The notes below the pieces were generated by a model. That model made no database searches and was not told the origin of the DNA. It saw only the letters and a list, made by a program, of their open reading frames with translations. The translations under genes were made by a program, and so were the position numbers. This document shows, one piece after another, positions 44,016-52,257 of a stretch of DNA of 64,000 nt (its first letter is position 1; each line of letters begins with the position of its first letter). Source of the stretch: Bacteroides caccae (lineage in GTDB: Bacteria > Bacteroidota > Bacteroidia > Bacteroidales > Bacteroidaceae); the NCBI RefSeq assembly GCF_002222615.2, contig NZ_CP022412.2, positions 1,674,001 to 1,738,000 of the forward strand. The letters run 5' to 3'.

Positions 44016-44024
44016 AATCGTTGA

Positions 44025-44384
44025 TTAGTCTAAATCGGGGATTTGAATAAGTTTGGCATCTGCCCAAAGGTGTTCCAGATTATAAAAGGCTCTTGTTTCC
44101 GGTAGAAAAACATGTACCAGTACGTCCGCATAGTCCATAGCTACCCATTCTGCATTTCGAAGTCCGTCAACGGCAAAAGGTTTGCTGTCCGCACCTTTAC
44201 GGGTAAATTCTTTGATAGAATCTACGATAGCACCAACCTGACTGGGAGAATTTCCCTGACAAATAACGAAGTATTTACAGATAGTATCTTCTATATTGGT
44301 TAAATCGGCAATAATGATGTTTTTACCTTTTTTCTCTTGAATTCCCTCTTTTATTTTTTCAATTAATACTTTAGTATCGTTCAT
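44025..44384 (-). CDS. rsfS: Ribosome silencing factor RsfS (YbeB/Iojap)
   Basis: This small cytoplasmic protein binds ribosomal protein uL14 on the 50S subunit and blocks subunit joining under starvation. It is 119 aa with the family signatures DLTNIEDTICKYFVICQGNS, EWVAMDYADVLVHVF and YNLEHLWADA. It is the first gene of the operon with ftsH (9 bp) and cdsA. Confidence 0.95.
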   Translation of the reverse strand: MNDTKVLIEKIKEGIQEKKGKNIIIADLTNIEDTICKYFVICQGNSPSQVGAIVDSIKEFTRKGADSKPFAVDGLRNAEWVAMDYADVLVHVFLPETRAFYNLEHLWADAKLIQIPDLD

Positions 44385-44477
44385 TCTTTTAATTGAGATT
44401 AATAATTCATGTTCTCTTTTGGTTTATAACAAAAAAGGCTTCCCCTTTGTTTCTGATTATAAACGTGATATTTTTGA

Positions 44478-44485
44478 CAAATATA
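44478..44485 (-). promoter_or_regulatory. Putative -7 box of rsfS-ftsH-cdsA
   Basis: TATATTTG on the minus strand, 93 nt before the rsfS start, with CTTG 17 nt further upstream as a possible -33. The spacing is short by 2 nt. Confidence 0.45.
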
Positions 44486-44599
44486 CGCTGATTTATTGGA
44501 TACAAGAAAGTTATCACTTAATTTTTGTGTTTTTTAGTGGAGATGCTTTTATTTGAAAAGTTAATTTGGGGATTTTTGCAAAAAAAATAGTGGAAATGT

Positions 44600-44628
44600 T
44601 TTGAATTCCCAAAATATTTGTATCTTTG
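44600..44628 (+). promoter_or_regulatory. Promoter of tRNA-Gln
   Basis: TTTG (44600-44603), 17 nt, TATCTTTG (44621-44628), followed by GCACCC. It begins 49 nt before the mature tRNA; the spacing is slightly below the usual 19. Confidence 0.65.
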
Positions 44629-44648
44629 CACCCGCAAACGAAAATAAT

Positions 44649-44719
44649 TGGGCTATGGTGTAATGGTAACACTACAGATTCTGGTCCTGTCATTCCTGGT
44701 TCGAATCCAGGTAGCCCAA
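44649..44719 (+). tRNA. tRNA-Gln (anticodon CTG)
   Basis: The cloverleaf folds with acceptor TGGGCTA/TAGCCCA, D arm GTGT-AATGGTA-ACAC, anticodon stem ACAGA/CCTGT (one A-C mismatch next to the loop) with loop TTCTGGT giving anticodon CTG, T arm CCTGG-TTCGAAT-CCAGG and discriminator A. CCA is not encoded. The acceptor U-A first pair and the anticodon fit glutamine. It has its own promoter and terminator. Confidence 0.93.
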
Positions 44720-44743
44720 CAAAAAACAATGGTTAATTAGAAT

Positions 44744-44777
44744 AAACCCTGCTAAGAATTAGTTCTTGCGGGGTTTT
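44744..44777 (+). terminator. Terminator of tRNA-Gln
   Basis: AAACCCTGC pairs with GCGGGGTTT (one mismatch), extended inside by AAGAA/TTCTT, followed by TATCATTTTTT on the plus strand. The rest of the gap to 44872 holds nothing I recognise. Confidence 0.75.
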
Positions 44778-44872
44778 ATCATTTTTTGCCCGCTTGAAAT
44801 TTAAAGATAATGTAGACTAATTCGGTGACAGTTTTTGAAGGCGTCAAATGCTATCATTTAATAATAAAGAAG

Positions 44873-44908
44873 AACAGGCTTTATTGTTCAACGAACATAA
44901 AGCCTGTT
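44873..44908 (-). terminator. Terminator of the DUF349 gene
   Basis: AACAGGCTTTATTGTTC and GAACATAAAGCCTGTT pair almost completely around a 3-nt loop. On the minus strand it is followed by CTTCTTTATTATT, a T-rich tract 36 nt after the DUF349 stop. Confidence 0.75.
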
Positions 44909-44943
44909 TTATATTTTCAGTAGCAACTTTCTTTACAAAAAGA

Positions 44944-46797
44944 TTATTCTTCTGCTTTTATAGATTCGTCTATTACTTTAATCTTCTGTGATACAAGTTC
45001 CAAATCTGCTTTCAGCTTTTCTACCTTACGGTTCAACTCGGTTAACAGGCTGCTGCCTTTCTTTGAGGTGGAAGTCAGGAAACCCAGGTTATTTTCGTAA
45101 GTCTGGAGTTCATTCTTCATACTCTCGTAAGTACGTACCAGCTTTTCGCGTTCTCTGTATAGAGATTGTGGTCCGCCACCTTGTATATTGCTGATGTTTG
45201 ACCGGAAGTTACTTAACTTCTTGTTCGAAGCGCTAATGTTGAAACGGTCGAACAACTGGTCGATCAATCCATGATATTGCTTGTACAACTTATCTTTTTC
45301 TTTGAATGGTACATGACCGATAGAATTCCATTCCTTCATCAGATCCCGTACCAGTGTGCTGGCTTCCTCGATATCCATGTTTTCGTCTATGGACGACAAC
45401 TTTTCGATCAATGCCTTTTTCTTCTCCATGTTTTCTACTTCGATAGAGCGTTGTGAAGAAGTAGCCTTGTTTTTCTGTTCAAAGAAATAGTCACAAGCCG
45501 TGATAAAACGTTTCCAAACAGCGTCCGAATGTTTCTTGGCTACCGGTCCGATTGTCTTCCACTCTTTTTGGAGTTTCGTCAGGGTATCGGCAGTTGCTTT
45601 CCAGTCTGTACTGTCTTTTAAGGCTTCCGCTTTTTCGCAAAGCGCTTTTTTCTTTTCCAAATTCTCGTTCATGCCTTCTTTTAAGCTCTTGAAGAATTCT
45701 CCTTTTTTCTTGAAGAAGTCGTCGCAGGCACGGCGGAAACGTTCGAATATCTTCACGTTCATCTTTTGGGGAGCAAAACCGATAGTTTTCCATTTGTTTT
45801 GCAGGGCAATGACTTCTTGTGTCTTGTTTTCCCAAGCTGAGAATGTTTTCAGTTCATCGAACTCTATCGCTTCTACGATTTCGCAGATAACGGTCTTTTG
45901 GTCCAGATTATGTTGTTCCGCTTCTTTCAGCGTTTCAAAATGTAGCTGGTGACGACGATTTACAGCCGTAGAAGCTGCTTTGAAGCGATTCCAAATCTCG
46001 TCGCGCAACTCTTTCGCTACCGGACCCGTATCACGGAATTCCTGATGCAACTTCTGGAGTTGGTGGAAAGCAGAAACCACATCCTCTTCATCAGCCAGCT
46101 TTTCGGCAGCCTCGCAAAGATGCGTCTTTATTTCCAGATTCTTCTTGAAATCATATTCGCGGAATTCGTTGTTTAACTTTAATAGATCGTAGAATTTCTC
46201 TACGTATAATTGATAATTCTTCCAAAGTTCGTTTACTTTGCCTTGCGGAACCAACTTCGTCTCATTCCATTGCTGTTGGAGCTTTTTGAATTCCGTGTAA
46301 GACTTGTTGGCATCGTCACCCGATTCTACCAATTCTTTCAGTTCTTCGATAATGGAAAGTTTGACTTGAAGGTTTTCTTCTTTCTGACGTTCCTGCTCGG
46401 CTACAAGTTTGCTTCGTTTTTCTTTGATTACCCCCATTAGGCGTTTAAATTCCACTTCCACCGGGTCTTCTTCGGGAACGAAATCTTCTTCGGCGCCGCC
46501 GTTGTCGGTAAACTGTTTTTTAGCAGCTTCCAGTTCGGCATTATGTAGCTTGTAGAATGATTGTTTCAGATTGTCTATTTCCTGCTTGTTCGCATTCTCT
46601 GCGTCTTGTGCAAGCTCTTTCAATCGGTTTAGTACGTCTTCCTTTGTGGCAGGTTTAGGAGCTGCTTCAGGTTGAACTTCGGCAGTCGTTTCTTCAGACG
46701 GGGTTTCTGTAATGGCTTCAGAAACCTCGACTGTTTTCTTTTCTTCTTCTAATTCCCCTTGGTTCAAGGGCTGATTAGTGTCATGAGCGTCCATCAT
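44944..46797 (-). CDS. DUF349-repeat protein, 617 aa
   Basis: This cytoplasmic, almost wholly helical protein of unknown function has an acidic low-complexity N-terminus (about 1-50, rich in Glu, Thr and Pro) and then at least five DUF349 repeats of about 70 residues, seen as recurring LQKEWKTIGPVAKKHSDAVW-like blocks (for example ELWKNYQ, EIWNRFKAA, KIFERFRRACDDFF, AVWKRFITACDYFF). The C-terminus is a predicted coiled coil (LLTELNRKVEKLKADLEL). Two adjacent ATG codons could start it. It has no co-directional partner within 80 bp other than mgtE upstream. Confidence 0.93.
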   Translation of the reverse strand: MMDAHDTNQPLNQGELEEEKKTVEVSEAITETPSEETTAEVQPEAAPKPATKEDVLNRLKELAQDAENANKQEIDNLKQSFYKLHNAELEAAKKQFTDNGGAEEDFVPEEDPVEVEFKRLMGVIKEKRSKLVAEQERQKEENLQVKLSIIEELKELVESGDDANKSYTEFKKLQQQWNETKLVPQGKVNELWKNYQLYVEKFYDLLKLNNEFREYDFKKNLEIKTHLCEAAEKLADEEDVVSAFHQLQKLHQEFRDTGPVAKELRDEIWNRFKAASTAVNRRHQLHFETLKEAEQHNLDQKTVICEIVEAIEFDELKTFSAWENKTQEVIALQNKWKTIGFAPQKMNVKIFERFRRACDDFFKKKGEFFKSLKEGMNENLEKKKALCEKAEALKDSTDWKATADTLTKLQKEWKTIGPVAKKHSDAVWKRFITACDYFFEQKNKATSSQRSIEVENMEKKKALIEKLSSIDENMDIEEASTLVRDLMKEWNSIGHVPFKEKDKLYKQYHGLIDQLFDRFNISASNKKLSNFRSNISNIQGGGPQSLYREREKLVRTYESMKNELQTYENNLGFLTSTSKKGSSLLTELNRKVEKLKADLELVSQKIKVIDESIKAEE

Positions 46798-46882
46798 TGT
46801 ATATTAGTTTTGGGTCACAAATTAATGAAATAAAACGATTACTTCATACTATTTTGCTTATTTTTTTTCGTTTATTCTGATT

Positions 46883-48223
46883 TTATGATAATAAAACGGT
46901 GATTCCCATGTAGAGCATCATGCCGATAATGTCGTTTGTAATAGCTATAAATGGTCCCGTTGCAATGGCGGGGTCTATTTTAAGTTTTTCGAGAGTCATG
47001 GGGACCAGTGTACCGAAAATAGAGGCAAACATCACTACGGCAAACAAACTGATAGATACGGAGTAGGTGACTGTTGCTGTTGCACCGAACCGTATGAAAT
47101 TATATGTATATACCAGCAGGGAAATGATAGTAGCATTGATTAGGGCCACCACCGCTTCTTTTGTCACTTGTTTGAATGTATTTTTGGCATCCAGCGAACT
47201 GTTGGCGAGGCCCTGTACGACGATAGCTGACGATTGCGTTCCGACATTTCCGCCCGTACCACCGATCAACGGGATGTATAAAGCCATTTCAGGATGAGCG
47301 GCAAAGGTCGAATCGAAATTTCCCAATATCATCGAGTTGCCGATTCCGCCGATCATGCCGATCAGTAGCCACGGAAGGCGTGCCGTTGTCTGGCGGAGAA
47401 CATTATCATCCGTTTCTACATCCTGCGAAAGACCGGAAGCCAACTGATAGTCACGTTCCGATTGTTCACGGACTTCGTCCATGACATCGTCAACGGTAAT
47501 CTGTCCGACAAGCCGGCCGATACTGTCGATCACGGGGATAGCCACCAAGTCATACTTCTCGATCGCTTGCACCACCTCGTCTATCGGCGTATCCACGTGT
47601 ACTGAAATCGGGTCTTTCTGCATCACGTGTTTTACCTTGGATACGGAAGGAGACGTTATCATCTTTTTGAGCGGGAATATACCTCGCAGGCGTTCATCGT
47701 CGTCGATGACATATACATAATAAATCTCGTCTAGTTCTTCCGCCTGTTGGCGCATCTCTTTCAGGCATTCGGGCATACTCCAGTTCTCATTGACAAGCAC
47801 CATTTCCGTACCCATTAAACCACCGGCCGTATTTTCGTCATATTTCAACAAATCGACGATGTCTCCGGCTTGTTCGATGTCCTCGATGTGCGAAAGAATC
47901 TCTTCCTGTTTGTCCTCGTCCAGTTCACGCATCAGGTCTACGGCGTCGTCCGTATCCATGTAGTCCACAAACCGCTTGGCGATTGTTTCGGAAGGAAGCA
48001 TATCGAGAAGTTCCTTACGGGCGTCCTCATCCATTTCGACGAGTACGTCGGCAGCGGTTTCGTTATTGAGTAGTCGATAGACGAACTTGGCTTCTTCCGG
48101 GTTCAGATCGTTGCACAATTCGGCGATGTCGGCCGGGTGTAGGTCGGCGAGAAGCTCTTTTACCTGGTCGGCGTCTTTTTGCTCAATCAGGTGTTTAACG
48201 TTGTCAATGTATTCCTCGTTCAT
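46883..48223 (-). CDS. mgtE: Magnesium transporter MgtE, 446 aa
   Basis: This inner-membrane Mg2+ channel is gated by cytosolic Mg2+. The MgtE N domain (ADLHPADIAELCNDLNPEEA, about 25-130) is followed by two CBS domains (about 135-260, with DEIYYVYVIDDDERLRGIF and AIPVIDSIGRLVGQITVDDV) and five membrane helices with the conserved PLIGGTGGNVGTQSSAI pore segment. All parts are present. It begins 32 bp after the rsmA stop across a 7-bp tandem repeat, so the two may be co-transcribed. Confidence 0.96.
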   Translation of the reverse strand: MNEEYIDNVKHLIEQKDADQVKELLADLHPADIAELCNDLNPEEAKFVYRLLNNETAADVLVEMDEDARKELLDMLPSETIAKRFVDYMDTDDAVDLMRELDEDKQEEILSHIEDIEQAGDIVDLLKYDENTAGGLMGTEMVLVNENWSMPECLKEMRQQAEELDEIYYVYVIDDDERLRGIFPLKKMITSPSVSKVKHVMQKDPISVHVDTPIDEVVQAIEKYDLVAIPVIDSIGRLVGQITVDDVMDEVREQSERDYQLASGLSQDVETDDNVLRQTTARLPWLLIGMIGGIGNSMILGNFDSTFAAHPEMALYIPLIGGTGGNVGTQSSAIVVQGLANSSLDAKNTFKQVTKEAVVALINATIISLLVYTYNFIRFGATATVTYSVSISLFAVVMFASIFGTLVPMTLEKLKIDPAIATGPFIAITNDIIGMMLYMGITVLLS

Positions 48224-48232
48224 CTGCTTGTC

Positions 48233-48260
48233 AATTACAAATTACGAATTACAACTTACG
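48233..48260. repeat. Four tandem 7-bp repeats between rsmA and mgtE
   Basis: AATTACA, AATTACG, AATTACA, ACTTACG follow each other without gaps at 48233-48260. The last copy contains the rsmA stop codon (TTA on plus, 48256-48258) and the array fills most of the 32-bp spacer before the mgtE start. Confidence 0.8.
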
Positions 48261-49056
48261 GCTGAAGGTTCATCTCTTTCAGCGCTATTTCCACTTTATT
48301 GGTCAGATCGATAAATTCTTCTACCGATAGCTGTTCCGGGCGTTTATTGAATAATGTGTCTTCTGTGAGCGGACACTCTTTTCCCAGAATCGGCTTAATA
48401 GAGTTGCGCAACGTTTTGCGCCGTTGGTTAAAAGTCGTTTTCACAACCTGCTTGAACAACTTTTCGTCGCAGCCAAGCTCCTGCGTATCATTGCGTGTCA
48501 TGCGGATAACGGCGCTTTTTACTTTGGGCGGCGGGTTGAATACGTGTTCGCTGACGGTGAACAGATATTCTACCTTATACCATGCCTGTATCAATACGCT
48601 GAGGATACCGTAAGTTTTGCTGCCCGGTCCGGCGGCAATACGTTCGGCTACTTCCTTTTGGATCATGCCCGTACAACAGGGGATAATATCCTTGTTATCC
48701 AACATTTTAAAGAATATCTGACTGGAGATATTATACGGGTAATTACCTGTCAGTACGAAAGGCTTGCCGTCGAACAGCCGGTGGAGATTCATTTTCAGGA
48801 AGTCGTCCTCGATGATATGATCTTCCAGCGACGGATAAGCTTCGCGGAGATAAGCTACCGATTCATAGTCCACTTCCACGACTTTCACCGGCCGTTCTTT
48901 TTTCACCAGGAACTGGGTTAATACTCCCATGCCCGGTCCTACCTCCAAAATAGGCAGTTCGGGGAAGGGGTCGACCGTATCGGCAATATCTTGCGCCACT
49001 TTCAAATCTTTCAGAAAGTGCTGTCCGAGAAACTTTTTAGGCTTTACTAATTTCAT
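48256..49056 (-). CDS. rsmA: 16S rRNA dimethyladenosine transferase RsmA (KsgA)
   Basis: This enzyme dimethylates A1518/A1519 of 16S rRNA during 30S maturation. Over 266 aa the motifs are VKPKKFLGQHFLKDLKVAQ at the N-terminus, SAM motif I LEVGPGMGVLT, and catalytic NYPYNISSQIFF (NxPY type). The C-terminal helical domain with RKTLRNSIKP is intact. A TACCTTTG box lies about 32 nt upstream. It is divergent from the flippase-like gene. Confidence 0.97.
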   Translation of the reverse strand: MKLVKPKKFLGQHFLKDLKVAQDIADTVDPFPELPILEVGPGMGVLTQFLVKKERPVKVVEVDYESVAYLREAYPSLEDHIIEDDFLKMNLHRLFDGKPFVLTGNYPYNISSQIFFKMLDNKDIIPCCTGMIQKEVAERIAAGPGSKTYGILSVLIQAWYKVEYLFTVSEHVFNPPPKVKSAVIRMTRNDTQELGCDEKLFKQVVKTTFNQRRKTLRNSIKPILGKECPLTEDTLFNKRPEQLSVEEFIDLTNKVEIALKEMNLQP

Positions 49057-49072
49057 TTACCAACTAAATAAT

Positions 49073-49080
49073 TACTTTTG
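49073..49080 (+). promoter_or_regulatory. Putative -7 box of the flippase-like gene
   Basis: TACTTTTG on the plus strand, 93 nt before the start at 49173, followed by GCAGCC. The upstream TTTC at a spacing of 18 is an imperfect -33. Confidence 0.4.
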
Positions 49081-49087
49081 CAGCCGA

Positions 49088-49095
49088 CAAAGGTA
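49088..49095 (-). promoter_or_regulatory. Putative -7 box of rsmA
   Basis: TACCTTTG on the minus strand, 31 nt before the rsmA start. No clear -33. It nearly overlaps the opposing plus-strand box, so the two promoters are back to back. Confidence 0.45.
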
Positions 49096-49172
49096 ATTCT
49101 TTTAAATGAAGAACGTACCACTATTTAAAAAAAATAAATAGATGTGTCAGCGAAGCTAATGAAGAATTAAGC

Positions 49173-50159
49173 ATGAAGAAACTATTAAAGAAGACGCTGA
49201 AACTGATATTACCGATTGTTTTGGGCGGCTTTATTCTATTTTGGGTATATCACAACTTTGATTTTACAAAGGTGGGTGAGGTGTTGCTGCACGGTACGAA
49301 CTGGTGGTGGATGTTCTTTTCGTTATTATTCGGGGTGCTCGCACAGGTGTTTCGCGGCTGGCGGTGGAAGCAGATGTTGGAGCCGTTGGAAGCTTTCCCG
49401 AAAAGGAGTGATTGTGTGAATGCTATTTTCATATCGTATGCCGCGAGTCTGATAGTTCCCAGGGTCGGAGAAGTGAGCCGTTGCGGCGTGCTGGCCAAAT
49501 ATGATAATGTTTCTTTTGCCAAGTCGCTCGGAACGGTTGTTACAGAACGGCTGGTCGATACATTGACAATTCTTCTGATAACAGGCGTCACGGTGTTGCT
49601 TCAGCTGCCGATATTTGTTACTTTTCTTCAGCAGACTGGAACCAAGATACCTTCGCTCCTGCATCTGCTGACTTCCGTGTGGTTCTATATCGTCCTGTTC
49701 TGTTTTATCGGAGTGGGAATGCTTCTTTATTATTTACGGAAGACGTTGTTCTTTTATGAAAGAGTGAAAGGTTTTGTGCTCAATATTTGGGAAGGTGTGA
49801 TGTCATTGAAAGGAGTGCGCAATATACCTCTCTTTAGTTTTTATACATTGGCTATTTGGGGATGTTATTTTTTTCACTTCTATTTTACGTTCTATTGCTT
49901 CGCTTTTACTGCTCATCTGAGCATCCTGGCGGCGCTGGTTATGTTTGTAGGCGGTACTTTTGCAGTGATTGTGCCTACGCCGAACGGAGCGGGTCCATGG
50001 CATTTTGCGGTCATTTCGATGATGATGCTTTATGGAGTAAATGAAACAGATGCCGGAATATTTGCTCTGATTGTGCACGGGATTCAAACCTTTTTAGTAG
50101 TTTTGTTGGGCGTATATGGTTTGGCGGCTTTGTCGTTGACCAATAGACAGCGAAAGTAA
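49173..50159 (+). CDS. Flippase-like integral membrane protein (lysylphosphatidylglycerol synthase TM/UPF0104 family), 328 aa
   Basis: About eight hydrophobic helices span the protein. Family signatures are the early RGWRWKQMLEPL, the SYAASLIVPRVGEVSRCGVL segment, and GGTFAVIVPTPNGAGPWHFA toward the C-terminus. This is the membrane part related to MprF without the aminoacyltransferase domain; family members are thought to move lipids or glycan-lipids, but the substrate is unknown. It is followed by pepD after 22 bp, probably in the same transcript without obvious functional link. Confidence 0.9.
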   Translation: MKKLLKKTLKLILPIVLGGFILFWVYHNFDFTKVGEVLLHGTNWWWMFFSLLFGVLAQVFRGWRWKQMLEPLEAFPKRSDCVNAIFISYAASLIVPRVGEVSRCGVLAKYDNVSFAKSLGTVVTERLVDTLTILLITGVTVLLQLPIFVTFLQQTGTKIPSLLHLLTSVWFYIVLFCFIGVGMLLYYLRKTLFFYERVKGFVLNIWEGVMSLKGVRNIPLFSFYTLAIWGCYFFHFYFTFYCFAFTAHLSILAALVMFVGGTFAVIVPTPNGAGPWHFAVISMMMLYGVNETDAGIFALIVHGIQTFLVVLLGVYGLAALSLTNRQRK

Positions 50160-50181
50160 TCACTATAAAAATAGATTTGTT

Positions 50182-51639
50182 ATGAGTACTATTCTTTCTT
50201 TAGCTCCACAAAACGTATGGAAGCATTTTTATTCGTTGACACAGATTCCCCGTCCGTCGGGACACATGGAAAAAGTAACAGAATTTCTGATTAACTTCGG
50301 AAAAGGCTTGGGACTGGAATCTTTTGTAGACGAAGCAGGTAACGTAATTATCCGTAAACCGGCAACTCCGGGAATGGAAAACCGGAAAGGTGTGATTCTT
50401 CAGGCACACATGGACATGGTTCCGCAGAAGAATAACGATACGGTGCACGATTTTGAAAAAGATCCTATTGAAACTTATATAGATGGCGACTGGGTAAAGG
50501 CCAAAGGAACTACGCTGGGAGCAGATAACGGGCTTGGCGTGGCTGCTATCATGGCTGTGCTTGAAGCGAAAGATTTGAAACATGGTCCGCTGGAAGCACT
50601 GATTACCAAAGACGAAGAAACCGGTATGTATGGCGCGTTCGGTCTGAAGCCGGGGACAGTGAACGGAGAAATCCTTCTGAATCTCGATTCGGAAGATGAA
50701 GGCGAGTTGTATATCGGTTGTGCAGGCGGTATGGATGTCACTGCTACACTGGAATATAAGGAGGTAGCTCCCGAAGAAGGCGATATCGCTGTTAAGGTTA
50801 CGTTGAAAGGCTTGCGTGGTGGGCATTCCGGATTGGAAATCAATGAAGGGCGTGCCAATGCCAACAAATTGCTGGTTCGCTTTATCCGCGAGGCAGTTGC
50901 CAGTTACGAAGCACGCCTGGCAAGTTGGGAAGGCGGCAATATGCGTAATGCCATTCCACGGGAGGCACACGCGGTTGTTACCATTCCAGCTGAGAATGAA
51001 GAAGAATTGTTGGGCTTGGTGAAATATTGCGAAGACCTGTTCAATGAAGAATATTCGACGATTGAGACTCCGATCAGTTTCACGGCAGAACGTGTGGAAG
51101 TTCCGGCAGGTCAAGTGCCCGAAGAAATTCAGGACAATCTGATTGATGCTATTTTTGCTTGTCAGAATGGTGTGACCCGTATGATTCCGACTGTTCCCGA
51201 TACGGTAGAGACTTCTTCCAACCTTGCTATTATAACAATTGCCGGTGGAAAAGCGGAAATTAAAATTTTGGCTCGTAGCTCCAGCGATAGTATGAAGGAA
51301 TATCTCACTACCAGTCTTGAGTCTTGTTTCTCTATGGCAGGTATGAAGGTAGAGATGACAGGAGGTTATTCCGGTTGGCAGCCCGATGTGAATTCTCCGA
51401 TTTTGCACGCGATGAAAGCGTCATATAAGCAGCAGTTTGGCGTGGAACCTGCGGTGAAGGTGATTCATGCAGGTTTGGAATGCGGTATTATCGGTGCCAT
51501 TATTCCGGGATTGGATATGATTTCCTTCGGTCCTACCTTGCGCTCACCACATTCACCGGACGAAAGAGCATTGATTCCTACTGTACAGAAGTTCTATGAC
51601 TTCCTCGTTGCAACTTTGGAACAGACTCCAATGAAATAA
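50182..51639 (+). CDS. pepD: Aminoacyl-histidine dipeptidase PepD (M20 family), 485 aa
   Basis: This cytoplasmic zinc dipeptidase cleaves Xaa-His dipeptides. M20 metal and catalytic residues are seen in QAHMDMVP, GADNGLGVAA, the DEETGMYGAFGL segment with the catalytic Glu, and NLDSEDEGEL; the lid region GGHSGLEINEGRANANKLL and the C-terminal HAGLECGIIG and SFGPTLRSPHSPDE complete the site. Length is normal. A strong terminator follows 38 bp after the stop. Confidence 0.95.
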   Translation: MSTILSLAPQNVWKHFYSLTQIPRPSGHMEKVTEFLINFGKGLGLESFVDEAGNVIIRKPATPGMENRKGVILQAHMDMVPQKNNDTVHDFEKDPIETYIDGDWVKAKGTTLGADNGLGVAAIMAVLEAKDLKHGPLEALITKDEETGMYGAFGLKPGTVNGEILLNLDSEDEGELYIGCAGGMDVTATLEYKEVAPEEGDIAVKVTLKGLRGGHSGLEINEGRANANKLLVRFIREAVASYEARLASWEGGNMRNAIPREAHAVVTIPAENEEELLGLVKYCEDLFNEEYSTIETPISFTAERVEVPAGQVPEEIQDNLIDAIFACQNGVTRMIPTVPDTVETSSNLAIITIAGGKAEIKILARSSSDSMKEYLTTSLESCFSMAGMKVEMTGGYSGWQPDVNSPILHAMKASYKQQFGVEPAVKVIHAGLECGIIGAIIPGLDMISFGPTLRSPHSPDERALIPTVQKFYDFLVATLEQTPMK

Positions 51640-51677
51640 ATGCTATTCTTTCCTATTATATAATAGGTCTCTTATAG

Positions 51678-51713
51678 AAAAAGGCACGGATGAAATGTCA
51701 TCCGTGCCTTTTT
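51678..51713 (+). terminator. Terminator of pepD
   Basis: AAAAAGGCACGGATGA and TCATCCGTGCCTTTTT form a 16-bp perfect stem with a 4-nt loop (AATG) and a terminal T run: the strongest terminator in the window. Confidence 0.95.
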
Positions 51714-51841
51714 GTCATATTTGTTGCCTTAAATATTACGATTTTACTTCATAACAAATAAATTAATTGATGCAAATCAATAAGTATGCTATAAAACATA
51801 AAATTCTTCCTTTTTGGAGTACAATGTATAAACAAAGGCTG

Positions 51842-51849
51842 TATTTTTG
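51842..51849 (+). promoter_or_regulatory. Putative -7 box of the twin mini-protein unit
   Basis: TATTTTTG on the plus strand, 33 nt before the first mini-ORF. A TTTG lies 25 nt further upstream (51813-51816), longer than the usual gap. With the terminator at 52140 it defines a transcript of about 320 nt. Confidence 0.5.
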
Positions 51850-51882
51850 TGTTGTATAACATGTAAATAAGAGGATAACAAA

Positions 51883-51981
51883 ATGAAAAGGTTAGAAAGA
51901 TTGTTTAGAAAGATCGGCGAAGCCGACGTACATGTTTGGGGATATTCAACAATTAATATTCGCCCGAACGAGGAAGCTTAA
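51883..51981 (+). CDS. Mini-protein 1, 32 aa, with RKI and WGY motifs
   Basis: No known family comes to mind. The reading is MKRLERLFRKIGEADV followed by HVWGYSTINIRPNEEA. The N-terminal half is a basic amphipathic helix candidate; the C-terminal half has W19-G20-Y21. It is preceded by GAGGATAACAAA and stands between a -7 box and a second mini-gene of the same design 43 bp later. Positions 1, 2, 7, 9, 10, 11 (M, K, L, R, K, I) are identical in the two, and both have a W-G-Y triplet followed by an Ile. That two adjacent short frames share sequence and form one closed transcription unit is the evidence that they are translated. No enzyme typical of RiPP or bacteriocin maturation is nearby. Confidence 0.65.
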   Translation: MKRLERLFRKIGEADVHVWGYSTINIRPNEEA

Positions 51982-52024
51982 TTTTTTAGTTTTCAAGTAT
52001 TAGTAATTTAAAAGTTTAAAGATT

Positions 52025-52114
52025 ATGAAGAAAATAAGTTCTTTAGTTAGAAAAATCCTCAGTGAAGTAGGTCGTAACGAAATGCTTGCATGGGGGTACA
52101 GAATTGAAAAATGA
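52025..52114 (+). CDS. Mini-protein 2, 29 aa, paralogue of mini-protein 1
   Basis: The reading is MKKISSLVRKILSEV followed by GRNEMLAWGYRIEK, then TGA. It shares MK-x4-L-x-RKI at the N-terminus and A/V-W-G-Y near the end with the 32-aa neighbour, with an insertion of four residues between the two blocks. It again looks like a basic amphipathic helix plus a short aromatic tail. The terminator at 52140 begins 26 nt after its stop. Function is unknown; options are a membrane-interacting peptide, a small regulator, a signalling peptide or a leader peptide. There is no signal sequence. Confidence 0.65.
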   Translation: MKKISSLVRKILSEVGRNEMLAWGYRIEK

Positions 52115-52139
52115 GAGAGAGAACATTAGCTAAGTTTGC

Positions 52140-52178
52140 AGTGGGGATACGTTATTGAAAGCGTTATCCCCACTTTTT
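52140..52178 (+). terminator. Terminator of the twin mini-protein unit
   Basis: AGTGGGGATA and TATCCCCACT form a 10-bp perfect stem, extended inside by ACG/CGT pairing, and are followed by T7. It is a strong terminator with no other gene upstream than the two mini-ORFs. Confidence 0.9.
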
Positions 52179-52257
52179 TTGCTTCTTATAAGTCCCGGAT
52201 ATTGTATTCACTGTTTTTTTCGATAGAAGAAGGTTGTGTACGACAAAACAGTTACCG

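Noticed and set aside
44514..44729. 71-aa minus-strand frame with LPGFEPGMTGPESVV
   Set aside because: It is the antisense translation of tRNA-Gln, a well-known false protein in databases.
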